Origin: an uncultured Eubacteriales bacterium
GTDB lineage: Bacteria; Bacillota; Clostridia; Oscillospirales; Acutalibacteraceae
Assembly (NCBI GenBank): GCA_902491475.1
Contig: CABUHY010000025.1
Coordinates: forward strand, 1 to 21,793
Direction of reading: 5' to 3'
DNA: 21,793 nt
Shown here: positions 6,006-14,510 of the stretch, piece by piece
Layout: the number at the start of each line of letters is the position of its first letter
Numbering within the stretch: position 1 is the stretch's first letter
Position numbers and translations under genes: made by a program
The notes under the pieces: model-generated
What the model saw: only the letters and a program-made list of their open reading frames with translations
Databases searched by the model: none
What the model was told of the DNA's origin: nothing

Positions 6006-7672
6006 ACCGCCGCCTCCTCACTGTCGGTTACCGTACGTTCGACACGCTGTTTGAGCTCGGAAACGCAGGTCTCGTATTTTTCCTTGGTCAAATCGTAGAA
6101 GATGAACGGTACCGTAACAAGCACAAGGGAGATTATCGACGCCCATGTGTATATCGAAAACACCTTTGTAAGGATTGCCGAGTCGTACAGAACATCCCAG
6201 TCGGAGGTAAAGCCCACAAGCTTGAGAAGATACGGTACGATATAGCTTATCGCCATATTCACGGGGTTTAAGAACCAACTGAAAACGCCCGACATAGAGT
6301 CGGCACGCTCGCCGTATTTCCACTGATGGTAAACCTGCACATCCGCGCCGAGACCCGAGCTTACGCCGTCAACAACAGGTTGAATGGTGTTTTTAAGCGT
6401 AAGTGATATTAAGAAAATATAGATATTTCCCGTCTTTACCGCAAGCACTATGCCGAAGCACATAAGTATTGTAAACGCCCTTGACAAAAGCAGAATGTCA
6501 CGCTTTTCAAACTTCCTTGTAAGTATCGGGCACAGGAGATTGCCGACGGTCATACCGACGACTACGATATTTGCCGCAACGCCCGAGAACCACTCCATAC
6601 GAAGCGAATAAATAAACCACCACGCAAGCAGGTTGCCGATGTGCCACTGATAAAGTCCGAGTGTATTTGAGACATTTATTATCCAGAAATACTTGTTTTT
6701 AAGAACATTCTTTGCGCCTTGGAAAAATGTTACCTTTTTACGCTTTTCGATAGGCGGCTCGATAACACGCTCCTTACATTTGACTATTGCCAACGAAACA
6801 AGGATTCCCGTGAAGCAGAATATCGGGACAAACACCCGATAAGTTTTAAGATTGAGGTATCCGCCCGTTACGGAAATGAGCATAGGCAGGAACATACCGA
6901 TAAGCGACGGGAACAGACCCGTAATAATCGGAACGATGGAATAAAGCCTCTGCCGCTCCTGCGAGTTCGGTGTGATAAACGCAACCAAGCCCGTCAGATT
7001 TGTAAGGTTGCCGTAAAAATAGTTCATCAGAGTAAACGCAAAATGCAGGACGATAAGCCTTTTTGTATAGCTCATATCAAGCAGCGGAAGATACGGAATA
7101 ATCGACATTATAAGCGCCGAGGGTATACCGCAAATTACCAAAAACGGCTTTAATCTTCCGTGCTTTGCGCTGAAGGCACGGCGTATAACCCATGTAAGAT
7201 AGTTCGTAACTCCCGATACAAGCAGTATGTTGCCTATAAGCTGCGGAAAGCCCTTGATTATAAACTCAAAGCCCTGCGAGGGAATAAAGTAGCAGCATAT
7301 TCCGACAACAATTTCCGACATATACGCCACATGGGCAAAAATTTTCATCTTCGGAGAAAGTCTGCCGTGATTTTCGTAAATCAGCACCCCGACAGGGTTA
7401 AAAATAATGAGTATATAGTTTATAACCGTGCCCATTATTCCGATTATAGTAAAGTCAAGGTTTGAAATGCCCATAATCGAACCGGTGAAATATGTTGCGC
7501 CGAAAGTCATAATGCCCGCAAAGGTCATAAAAATATATACTCCCGCCTGTCCGAAGGTGTATGCCGCCATTTCGGAAAGAGAAAGATACTCCCCTTCGTT
7601 CGGGCTGTTCCAATGCTCTTTAACATAGCCCGGCGCCTGTTTTATCTTTGCGCCCAATTCTTTAATTTTCAT
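6002..7672 (-). CDS. GPH-family (MFS_2) sugar:cation symporter
   Basis: A polytopic membrane protein of 556 residues with about 12 hydrophobic segments. The N-terminal half carries the layout of the glycoside-pentoside-hexuronide (MelB-like) family: LSLSEMAAYTFGQAG, then NPVGVLIYENHGRLSPK, GRLKPFLVICGIPSALIM, and later GDVQVYHQWKYGERAD-like residues in the second half (GADVQVYHQWKYGERADS). GPH carriers move sugars or glycosides with Na+ or H+. The sugar is not readable, but the neighbouring pentose-type kinase and arabinofuranosidase favour a pentoside or small oligosaccharide. It is longer than typical members (about 450-500). An in-frame TTG at 7681 is an alternative start; I prefer the ATG at 7672, with ACGGGG about 10 bases upstream. 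A terminator hairpin lies immediately upstream (7703-7732). Confidence 0.9.
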   Translation of the reverse strand: MKIKELGAKIKQAPGYVKEHWNSPNEGEYLSLSEMAAYTFGQAGVYIFMTFAGIMTFGATYFTGSIMGISNLDFTIIGIMGTVINYILIIFNPVGVLIYENHGRLSPKMKIFAHVAYMSEIVVGICCYFIPSQGFEFIIKGFPQLIGNILLVSGVTNYLTWVIRRAFSAKHGRLKPFLVICGIPSALIMSIIPYLPLLDMSYTKRLIVLHFAFTLMNYFYGNLTNLTGLVAFITPNSQERQRLYSIVPIITGLFPSLIGMFLPMLISVTGGYLNLKTYRVFVPIFCFTGILVSLAIVKCKERVIEPPIEKRKKVTFFQGAKNVLKNKYFWIINVSNTLGLYQWHIGNLLAWWFIYSLRMEWFSGVAANIVVVGMTVGNLLCPILTRKFEKRDILLLSRAFTILMCFGIVLAVKTGNIYIFLISLTLKNTIQPVVDGVSSGLGADVQVYHQWKYGERADSMSGVFSWFLNPVNMAISYIVPYLLKLVGFTSDWDVLYDSAILTKVFSIYTWASIISLVLVTVPFIFYDLTKEKYETCVSELKQRVERTVTDSEEAAV

Positions 7673-7702
7673 ATAATCCAACCCCGTTTTTCCCTTTTAG
7701 GG

Positions 7703-7732
7703 AAATAAAAAAGGGCGGATTTTAATCCGCCC
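7703..7732 (-). terminator. Terminator-like hairpin between kinase and transporter
   Basis: Minus strand: GGGCGGAT, four-base loop, ATCCGCCC, then TTTTTTATTT. Stem bases are 7713-7720 and 7725-7732. It lies 18 bases after the kinase stop and 30 bases before the transporter ATG. A second, weaker hairpin (TTTCCC/GGGAAA, 7689-7705) follows it. It probably reduces rather than abolishes transcription into the transporter, because the space after it is too short for an independent promoter. Confidence 0.8.
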
Positions 7733-7750
7733 TGTAATCCGTTAAAAAAA

Positions 7751-9358
7751 TCAACCGTTAAGAAGTGCAAAGATCTTCTTGTTCGACTTATAAAGATTTA
7801 CATAAGCTTCATAATTTCGGTCGTAAACTGCTCTGTAAGCATAATTGGGTTTGAAGGTCTTTGCTGCGGGAATAAGTTTTTTCGCTTCCGTGATGTCGCC
7901 GATAATTCCCGTACCGACGGCAATTACAATCGCCGCACCGACTGCGCCGATGTTCTGCGGACTGTCAACGGTTTCAACGGTTCTGCCCGTGCAGTCTGCA
8001 AGTATCTGACATGTAACATCCGAAAGAGCGCCGCCGCCGACAAATCTTACGGTGTTCGAAGTCTTAATCTTTTTGTCCTGAGTTTCAAGGAACCAACGAA
8101 GATGGAAGCAAACGCCCTCGTAAACGGCTCTTATCATCTCCGACTTGCCCGTGTCAAGGCTTATGTTGAAGAACATTCCTCTTGCGTTCGGGTCCTCAAA
8201 CGGACAACGGTTGCCGTGAAGCCACGGTGTGAAGATTACTCCGTTCGAGCCTGCGGGAACCTCGTTGATTACCGCCGCCATATATTCAAAGAGGTTTGTA
8301 TATACGGTTTCCATATCGCCCTTTGAACGCTTGAGGTTATGGCTCTTGTCAAGGTATATGTCGATTTCGTCAAGTGCAAGGTGGTCCTTAACCCACTCAA
8401 CACACTTACCTGCCGTTTCAAGCTCCGCAAAGTAGTTGTAATGTCCGTCCTTTGCGCCGACAATAGCGGCAATCATTGAATTTGTATCGACAATAGACTT
8501 GTCAACAACCGTCGATACCCAACCCGAAGTACCCTGATAGATGTGTGTGTCGCCGAGCTCAACCGCACCTGCGCCCACGCCGATAAGCGAAGCGTCTCCA
8601 CCGCCGCCGAATACCGCCGTACCCTCGGCAAGTCCCAATTCCTTGGCAGCCTTTTCGGTAAGCTCGCCTACCTTATCCGTGGACTTTACTATCTTTGCAA
8701 GGTGGTCCATATTTACGCCGAGCATATCGCACATCTGCTTGCTCCAGGTCTTTTTCTTAATGTCGTAAATCATGGTCGAGAAAGCCGAGTCGTGAGTCAT
8801 AACAAACTCGCCCGTCATTCTCGCAATGAGGTACTCCTTGACATCAAGCCACTTGTAAACTCTGCTGAAGTTCTGCGGCTCGTTGTTCTGAGTCCATTTG
8901 TATTTCCAAATCGGGTCCTTTACCGAAAGCGGCGCCGCACCCGTAATTGCGAGGGACTTGAGCACCTTTACGGCGTTGCCGCCCGCTATCTGCGGAGCTC
9001 CGCCCATACCGTCCTTCAATTCCTGAGTTGCACGCTGGTCCATATAGCTGAACGCGCGTCTTACTGCGTTTGCGTCCTTGTCTACAAGAACGACGCCCTG
9101 CATCTGCGAACAGAATGAAATGCCCGAAATCTTTTTCTTGTCGATTTTGGACTTCTTCATAACGACATTTGTGCTGTCGCGCATAGCCTGCCACCATTCT
9201 TCGGGGTCCTGCTCCGCTCCGCCGTCGGGCATAACATAAAGCTTGTAGCCCTCACTCTGCGCCGCAAGAAGCTCTATCCTGTCACCGATGGAAAAAATGC
9301 AGGTCTTAACGCCCGTGGTACCTATGTCGTACGCAATAACATATTTTTCTTCTGCCAT
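7751..9358 (-). CDS. FGGY-family carbohydrate kinase (xylulokinase-like)
   Basis: A 535-residue cytoplasmic kinase that transfers phosphate from ATP to a sugar. The N-terminal FGGY domain opens with YDIGTTGVK (ATP phosphate loop), followed by SQMQG and YMDQRA. GGGGDAS holds Asp255, the likely catalytic base. The C-terminal domain has YQGTSGW, the FGGY signature region near VRFVGGGALSDVTCQIL, and NIGAVGAAIVIAVG. Overall it looks closest to XylB-type pentulokinases, but FGGY substrate range (xylulose, ribulose, glycerol, others) is not reliable from eye inspection, so no symbol is given. A TTG at 9361 is possible, but the ATG at 9358 has AGGGAG eight bases upstream. It lies 40 bases after the TetR gene and before a terminator-like hairpin. 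Confidence 0.9.
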   Translation of the reverse strand: MAEEKYVIAYDIGTTGVKTCIFSIGDRIELLAAQSEGYKLYVMPDGGAEQDPEEWWQAMRDSTNVVMKKSKIDKKKISGISFCSQMQGVVLVDKDANAVRRAFSYMDQRATQELKDGMGGAPQIAGGNAVKVLKSLAITGAAPLSVKDPIWKYKWTQNNEPQNFSRVYKWLDVKEYLIARMTGEFVMTHDSAFSTMIYDIKKKTWSKQMCDMLGVNMDHLAKIVKSTDKVGELTEKAAKELGLAEGTAVFGGGGDASLIGVGAGAVELGDTHIYQGTSGWVSTVVDKSIVDTNSMIAAIVGAKDGHYNYFAELETAGKCVEWVKDHLALDEIDIYLDKSHNLKRSKGDMETVYTNLFEYMAAVINEVPAGSNGVIFTPWLHGNRCPFEDPNARGMFFNISLDTGKSEMIRAVYEGVCFHLRWFLETQDKKIKTSNTVRFVGGGALSDVTCQILADCTGRTVETVDSPQNIGAVGAAIVIAVGTGIIGDITEAKKLIPAAKTFKPNYAYRAVYDRNYEAYVNLYKSNKKIFALLNG

Positions 9359-9398
9359 CAAAAAGTCTCCCTTATCCTGAATATATAAATTTAATTTT

Positions 9399-10052
9399 TT
9401 ACTTTTTCAATGCCGATTTGATGAACTTCAGACACTGCTCGACAACAAAATCGTCCTTTTCAAGGATGCTGTCGCCCGCATATATCTTGAAGCGCTCCTT
9501 ATAATAGTCGCAGGCATACGAAAACTGAAGCGTCATAAACAAATTGTCGAGAAGATATGCGGCAAAAGCCGAGTCAATATCGGTTCTGACATCTCCCGCC
9601 TTTTTGCCCTGCTCGATAGCCATATAGTAAATCCTTGCCGTAAGCGACTCCATCTCGTTTGCGAAATATCCCGCAAAGCGAGGATTGTTCTCGTTGGTCA
9701 TAACATTGTAGAACTTGATGATAAGCTCGTTTTCCTTTGAATACTTCTGAATGGTGCGGATTATCTGCTCGACCTTCAAAAGTATGTCCTCATCGCTCTG
9801 CGAAAGCGCAGTAAGCAGATTGTCCATAGTTGTGATGTTGTGGTTTACTATGGTGAGGAACAAGTCCTGCTTGTTGTCAAAGTACTTGTAAAGCGAACCG
9901 ACGCTTATCTCGGCTTTTTTTGCAATATCGTTGATATTGGCATTTTCAAAGCCCTTGAGCGCAAATTCCTTTGTAGCGACATTTATTATCCTGTCCCGCT
10001 TTTCTTTGGCGATGTTGTCAAATGTCGGTTTGTGATGTTTTTTAAGATCCAA
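9399..10052 (-). CDS. TetR/AcrR-family transcriptional regulator
   Basis: A 217-residue DNA-binding regulator. The N-terminal helix-turn-helix is typical: RIINVATKEFALKGF, then NINDIAKKAEISVGSLYKYF and NKQDLF (about residues 19-66). The C-terminal part (about 75-217) is all-helical and should hold the ligand pocket and dimer face; the ligand is unknown. The start is TTG, with AAGGTG seven bases upstream; the first internal Met lies after the HTH, so TTG must be right or the domain would be lost. It is the first gene of the minus-strand sugar operon and diverges from the GH3-led operon, so it probably controls both, and itself. A candidate operator is noted in the gap. Confidence 0.9.
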   Translation of the reverse strand: MDLKKHHKPTFDNIAKEKRDRIINVATKEFALKGFENANINDIAKKAEISVGSLYKYFDNKQDLFLTIVNHNITTMDNLLTALSQSDEDILLKVEQIIRTIQKYSKENELIIKFYNVMTNENNPRFAGYFANEMESLTARIYYMAIEQGKKAGDVRTDIDSAFAAYLLDNLFMTLQFSYACDYYKERFKIYAGDSILEKDDFVVEQCLKFIKSALKK

Positions 10053-10110
10053 AAATTATCACCTTGTCGTTCCGATAAGAGGTTCGGCGCATAAATGACC
10101 GAAACACCCT

Positions 10111-10139
10111 ATGATATACTTATTTATTTTATCATACAA
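10111..10139 (-). promoter_or_regulatory. Predicted promoter of the TetR-led operon
   Basis: Minus strand: -35 TTGTAT (10134-10139), 17-bp spacer, -10 TATCAT (10111-10116). It lies about 59 bases upstream of the TetR start. The gap 10053-10309 (257 bases) is AT-rich and holds only this promoter, the plus-strand promoter and the shared 10-mer. Confidence 0.45.
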
Positions 10140-10266
10140 TAAATGTATATTACAAGAAAAAAACTAAAAAAACACCTAATTTCAACAATATAGAAAATTC
10201 GGCAGGTAATATTTGTATATATTGCACATATGCTCGGTTGATAAATACCCCTTGCTCACGGTATTG

Positions 10267-10272
10267 TATAAT
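10267..10272 (+). promoter_or_regulatory. -10 element of the GH3-led operon
   Basis: A perfect TATAAT, 37 bases before the GH3 ATG. No convincing -35 lies 16-18 bases upstream, which suggests either an activator or a weak basal promoter. Confidence 0.45.
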
Positions 10273-10309
10273 GATATACTATTGTAAAGCTTTTTTCGGA
10301 GGGCAAAAT

Positions 10310-12739
10310 ATGAAATTCATCAATAAATTCATCCGTAAAATATCGGGTGCCGAGCTCGCACAGAAGCAGGCGGGGCAGGTCATGGGCGGAAAGCCCAACG
10401 AAAGGATTGTTCCCCTGTTGAGGCAAGCGGGCGCAGACGGCTGCGTACTGCTTAAAAACGACGGCGTTTTACCCTTTACGGGCGGGGACTCCGTTGCGGT
10501 TTTCGGAAGAGTGCAGAACGACTGGTTCTTTGTCGGAAACGGTTCAGGCGGCGATGTCTGCACACCGTACAAAACAAGTCTTATCGACTCCGTCGAAAAG
10601 GAAAAACCCTTTAAGATTGACGAGCACTTAAAACAAACATATAAATCGTGGAGTGCCTCGCATGAGGTTGACCCGGGCTTCTGGGCTCATTGGCCGAGGT
10701 TTTACCCCGAAATGAAGCTCTCGGACGCCGAGGTTAAGGCGGCGGCAGGCAGGAACACAAAGGCGCTTATCGTCATAGGCCGTTCCGCAGGCGAGGACAG
10801 GGAAAATGTCCTCAAAGAGGGCAGTTACTATCTTACAAAGGCGGAAATAAAGCTGCTCGACTCCGTTACAAGACATTTTGACAAGGTTGCGTTACTGCTC
10901 AACATAGGCAGCCTCATAGATTTTGAAAAGATAAATTCCTACGGTGATAAAATCGGCTCGGTTATGCTTGTATGGCAGGGCGGTATGGAAAGCGGCAATT
11001 CCGTTTGCGATGTGCTCTCGGGCAAGGTTTCGCCGTCGGGCAAGCTTACCGACACAATAGCCCGCAGGTACTCGGACTATCCGTCGGCGCAGGATTTCGG
11101 CAACAGGAACGAAAACAAATACACCGAGGATATATTCGTCGGTTACAGATACTTTGAAACCTTCTGTCCCGAAAAGGTGCTGTATGAGTTCGGCTACGGA
11201 CTGTCCTATACCGAATTTTCGCAGGAAGTTATAAAAGCCGAATTTTCCGACGGCGAATTTACCGCAGAAGTCAAGGTAAAGAATATCGGCAAGGTTAGCG
11301 GCAGGGAGACCGTTCAGCTCTATGTCGGCGCACCCGTCGGCAAGCTGCCGAAGCCCTCAAAGGTACTGACGGCTTTTAAGAAAACGAAGCTTTTGGCTCC
11401 CGACGAAGAGGAAATTATTAAAATTTCCTGCGACGAATACTCCTTTGCCTCGTTTGACGACGACGGCTCGACGGGCAACGCAAACTGCTATATAACAGAG
11501 GGCGGAGAATACGGTTTTTACATCGGTTCAAGCGTCAAATCCTGTGTAAAGGCATTTTCCTTTACTCAAAAGGAAGCAAAGGTGCTCGACCGCCTCGGCG
11601 AGGTTATGGCAGTGCCCGATAATATGAGGTTTGTAAGGCTTACGGGTAAATTCTCGGACGGCAAAAATACCGTTGCGTATGCCCCCGTTCTGCGCCGAAC
11701 GACCAATCTTAAAGACATAATTCTCTCACAGCTTCCCGCCGCACGGCAATACACGGGCGACAGGGGCATAAAGCTCAAAGATGTTAGGGACGGCAAGGCG
11801 GAAATGGCTGACTTTGTCGCACAGTTAAGTCCCGATGAGCTGGAGCTTATCACAAGGGGCGAGGGTCCCATGGATTCAAAACTCGGCGCAAAGGGTAACG
11901 CAGGAGCAATCGGCGGCGTGAGCGCTTCTTTGAGGGAAAAGGGTATCCCCCCGATTATAACCACCGACGGTCCGTCGGGCATAAGGCTTTTGTCCTCGTG
12001 CTCGCTTATGCCGTGCGGTACGGCGCTTGCCTGCACCTGGGACACGGAGCTTATTGAAGCCCTGTTTGACGAAACGGGCAAGGAAATGGTAGAAAAGGGA
12101 ACGGATGTGCTCTTGGCACCCGGAATGAACATTCACCGCAATCCCTTGTGCGGACGGAACTTCGAATATTATTCCGAGGACCCCGTTATAAGCGGCGAAA
12201 TGGCGTCAGCCACCGTTTCGGGAATACAGAAAAACGGCGTGAGCGCCTGCCCGAAGCACTTTGCCTGCAACAATCAGGAATACAACCGTAATCACAACAA
12301 CTCGGTCGTTTCGCAGAGAGCTCTGCGTGAGATATACTTAAAGGGCTTTGAGATATGCGTTAAGAAGTCGAAGCCGCTCAACATTATGACAAGCTACAAC
12401 AAGATAAACGGCGTGTGGAGCCATTACAACTACGAGCTTTGCACCACGGTACTGCGTAACGAGTGGGGCTATGAGGGCATGGTAATGACCGACTGGTGGA
12501 TGCGCTATGCCCCCTCCCCCGAGTTCCCCGAGCTCAACGGCAACGCATACAGAGTACGTGCACAGGTTGATGTGCTTATGCCCGGCGGCAAGACTGCCGT
12601 CAGCAAGAGCTTTGAGCCCGACGGCACGCTGCTGGAAACATACAATAAGGACGGCGGTATTACTCTCGGCGAAATGCAGAGGTGCGCCGCAAATGTGCTC
12701 AATATGGCGCTTAAAACAAACAAAGGAAAAAATTTATAA
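10310..12739 (+). CDS. Domain-permuted GH3 beta-glycosidase
   Basis: An 809-residue glycoside hydrolase family 3 enzyme, probably a beta-glucosidase or beta-xylosidase. The domain order is reversed. The (alpha/beta)6 domain comes first (about 35-300, ending LYEFGYGLSYTEFS), then a fibronectin-III-like part (about 310-415, with GRETVQLYV). The (alpha/beta)8 barrel comes last (about 500-800): TTDGPSGIRL, GRNFEYYSEDP, CPKHFACNNQE and GMVMTDWW. Asp728 in TDWW is the expected nucleophile. This swapped order is known in rumen and gut Clostridia such as Ruminococcus albus and Butyrivibrio. No signal peptide is seen, so it should act inside the cell on imported oligosaccharides. The ATG at 10310 has GGAGGG upstream; a longer in-frame start at 10238 would place the -10 element inside the gene. 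The exact sugar is not resolved. Confidence 0.93.
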   Translation: MKFINKFIRKISGAELAQKQAGQVMGGKPNERIVPLLRQAGADGCVLLKNDGVLPFTGGDSVAVFGRVQNDWFFVGNGSGGDVCTPYKTSLIDSVEKEKPFKIDEHLKQTYKSWSASHEVDPGFWAHWPRFYPEMKLSDAEVKAAAGRNTKALIVIGRSAGEDRENVLKEGSYYLTKAEIKLLDSVTRHFDKVALLLNIGSLIDFEKINSYGDKIGSVMLVWQGGMESGNSVCDVLSGKVSPSGKLTDTIARRYSDYPSAQDFGNRNENKYTEDIFVGYRYFETFCPEKVLYEFGYGLSYTEFSQEVIKAEFSDGEFTAEVKVKNIGKVSGRETVQLYVGAPVGKLPKPSKVLTAFKKTKLLAPDEEEIIKISCDEYSFASFDDDGSTGNANCYITEGGEYGFYIGSSVKSCVKAFSFTQKEAKVLDRLGEVMAVPDNMRFVRLTGKFSDGKNTVAYAPVLRRTTNLKDIILSQLPAARQYTGDRGIKLKDVRDGKAEMADFVAQLSPDELELITRGEGPMDSKLGAKGNAGAIGGVSASLREKGIPPIITTDGPSGIRLLSSCSLMPCGTALACTWDTELIEALFDETGKEMVEKGTDVLLAPGMNIHRNPLCGRNFEYYSEDPVISGEMASATVSGIQKNGVSACPKHFACNNQEYNRNHNNSVVSQRALREIYLKGFEICVKKSKPLNIMTSYNKINGVWSHYNYELCTTVLRNEWGYEGMVMTDWWMRYAPSPEFPELNGNAYRVRAQVDVLMPGGKTAVSKSFEPDGTLLETYNKDGGITLGEMQRCAANVLNMALKTNKGKNL

Positions 12740-12754
12740 TAACGGAGTTACCCA

Positions 12755-14242
12755 ATGGAAAAGTATCTTATCAACCCAAATCAGAAAATCAGCAAAATCA
12801 GCAAGGACATTTACGGACATTTCAGCGAGCATCTCGGCAGATGTATCTATAACGGTATGTATGTCGGCGAAAATTCCGAAATCCCGAATGTAAACGGTAT
12901 GCGTACCGATGTGGTAAACGCTCTTAAAGAGATGGGAATACCCGTTCTGCGCTGGCCCGGCGGCTGCTTTGCGGACGAATACCACTGGAGAGACGGCATA
13001 GGTCCGAAAGAGCAGAGAAAGAAAATGATAAACACCCACTGGGGCGGCGTTGTCGAGGACAACTCGTTCGGCACGCACGAATTTTTCGAGCTCTGCCGTC
13101 AGCTCGGCTGCGACGCTTACATAAACGGAAATGTCGGCTCGGGCTCGGTTGAGGAAATGAACGAATGGGTGGAATATATGACCTTTGACGGCGTGTCGCC
13201 CATGGCGGAGCTCCGTGCAAAGAACGGACATAAGGAGCCGTGGAAAATCAAATACTTCGGCGTCGGCAACGAGAGCTGGGGCTGCGGCGGAAATATGGAC
13301 CCAGAATACTACGGCTGCCTTTTCAAAAGGTACAACACCTATGTCAGGGACTATGACTCAAATTATCACATAAACCGCATTGCCTGCGGTCCGAACGGCA
13401 ACGACTACCACTGGACAAAGCAGGTTATGGACAAGGTAAAGCACCACGCAAACGGTCTTGCGCTCCACTATTACACCGTACCCACGGGCGTTTGGGCGCA
13501 CAAGGGCTCGGCTACCGATTTTGACATAAAGGAATACGACTCGACAATTTCAAGAGCGTATGAAATGGAGTTGCTTGTCAACAATCACATCAAGATGATG
13601 GACAGCGTAAAGCCCGACCACAAGGTTAAGCTTGTTGTTGACGAGTGGGGCACCTGGTACGATGTCGAGCCCGGCACAAACCCCGGCTTCCTCTATCAGC
13701 AGAGCACCATGAGAGACGCCGTTGTCGCAGGTCTTACGCTTAACATCTTCAACAAGCACGCCGACAGGATTATGATGGCTAACATCGCACAGACGGTAAA
13801 TGTGTTGCAGGCTGTGATTTTAACCGACGGCGACAAAATGGTTCTCACTCCGACCTATCATATTTTCAAAATGTACAAGGACCATCAGGAAAACACGCTC
13901 GTAGGCTCGTTCCTCACAACCAAGGAGCTGTCGTCCGAGATGAACAACGGCAAAAAATATCCGCAGCTTACCGAATCCGCTTCGGTTGACGAAAACGGCG
14001 TTATTTACTCGACCGTTACCAACAACTCGGCGACGGAAGCGGTTGAGATTAAATGCCAGGTTGCCGACACCGAGGTAAGCGAAATCAAGGCGGAAATCCT
14101 CACGGGCGACATTCATGACAAGAACGACTTTGACAACGCAAACAATGTTGCAATCAGGGATTTTGACGGCTTTGAAAAGACCTCCGACGGCTTTATCGCT
14201 CAAATTCCGCCCTGCTGCGTTGTTAAGTTCGTTATAAAGTAA
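12755..14242 (+). CDS. GH51 alpha-L-arabinofuranosidase
   Basis: A 495-residue enzyme that removes terminal alpha-L-arabinofuranosyl units from arabinoxylan or arabinan oligosaccharides. The TIM barrel shows IYGHFSEHLGR, VLRWPGGCFADEYHWRDGIG, and GVGNESWGCGG, where Glu173 is the expected acid/base. VVDEWGTWYD holds Glu297, the expected nucleophile. The C-terminal about 110 residues form the usual beta domain. Length fits intracellular bacterial GH51 enzymes (about 500) and no signal peptide is seen. It starts 15 bases after the GH3 gene with GGAG seven bases upstream, so the two form an operon. Together they would trim arabinosylated plant oligosaccharides in the cytoplasm. It resembles AbfA of Bacillus and Geobacillus, but I leave the symbol open. 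Confidence 0.95.
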   Translation: MEKYLINPNQKISKISKDIYGHFSEHLGRCIYNGMYVGENSEIPNVNGMRTDVVNALKEMGIPVLRWPGGCFADEYHWRDGIGPKEQRKKMINTHWGGVVEDNSFGTHEFFELCRQLGCDAYINGNVGSGSVEEMNEWVEYMTFDGVSPMAELRAKNGHKEPWKIKYFGVGNESWGCGGNMDPEYYGCLFKRYNTYVRDYDSNYHINRIACGPNGNDYHWTKQVMDKVKHHANGLALHYYTVPTGVWAHKGSATDFDIKEYDSTISRAYEMELLVNNHIKMMDSVKPDHKVKLVVDEWGTWYDVEPGTNPGFLYQQSTMRDAVVAGLTLNIFNKHADRIMMANIAQTVNVLQAVILTDGDKMVLTPTYHIFKMYKDHQENTLVGSFLTTKELSSEMNNGKKYPQLTESASVDENGVIYSTVTNNSATEAVEIKCQVADTEVSEIKAEILTGDIHDKNDFDNANNVAIRDFDGFEKTSDGFIAQIPPCCVVKFVIK

Positions 14243-14243
14243 T

Positions 14244-14489
14244 ATGGAAAAATGCAAAAGATGTCTGCTTCGGGAAAGCGCCGAGGCAGACATTTACGAG
14301 GACATACAAAGCCGCATAGAAAAGCTGTCCGACAGGGACAGAGCGGACAATAAGACCTATACTTCCCGAATTGAGAAATGCAGACAGTGCGAACAGCTCA
14401 TTTCGGGAGTTTGTATGAAATGCGGCTGTTATGTGGAGTTTCGGGCGGCGTTCAAAAAGCAGCGCTGTCCGCAAAAGCTTTGGGATTAA
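14244..14489 (+). CDS. DUF6171 cysteine-rich small protein
   Basis: An 81-residue protein with an ordered cysteine pattern: Cys4 and Cys7 (CxxC), Cys46 and Cys49 (CxxC), Cys57, Cys60 and Cys62 (CxxCGC), and Cys75. It matches my memory of DUF6171, a small protein found in many Clostridia with an N-terminal CxxCLLRE and a C-terminal MCxxCGCxVExRAA block; here these are CKRCLLRE and CMKCGCYVEFRAA. Such a pattern suggests metal binding (zinc or iron-sulfur), but no function is established to my knowledge. It starts one base after the GH51 stop with no good ribosome site of its own, so it is probably translated by coupling. The gene call is strong; the role is unknown. Confidence 0.82.
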   Translation: MEKCKRCLLRESAEADIYEDIQSRIEKLSDRDRADNKTYTSRIEKCRQCEQLISGVCMKCGCYVEFRAAFKKQRCPQKLWD

Positions 14490-14510
14490 AAACAGTTTAC
14501 GGGAAAGAAT

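Larger units (their letters stand above)
10111..10280. promoter_or_regulatory. Candidate operator pair (shared 10-mer)
   Basis: ATGATATACT occurs at 10111-10120, over the -10 of the TetR promoter, and at 10271-10280, directly at the -10 of the GH3 promoter. At the second site GTATA, ATGA, TATAC forms a small inverted repeat (10266-10279). The placement at both divergent promoters fits binding by the TetR protein. The sites are short and AT-rich, so chance is possible. Confidence 0.35.

Noticed and set aside
10238..10309. Longer N-terminus for the GH3 protein
   Set aside because: It would place the TATAAT promoter element inside the gene, and a strong GGAGGG site serves the ATG at 10310.
12507..12893. 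Plus-strand open frame spanning the GH3/GH51 junction
   Set aside because: Out of frame with two strongly supported enzymes and without any recognisable domain.
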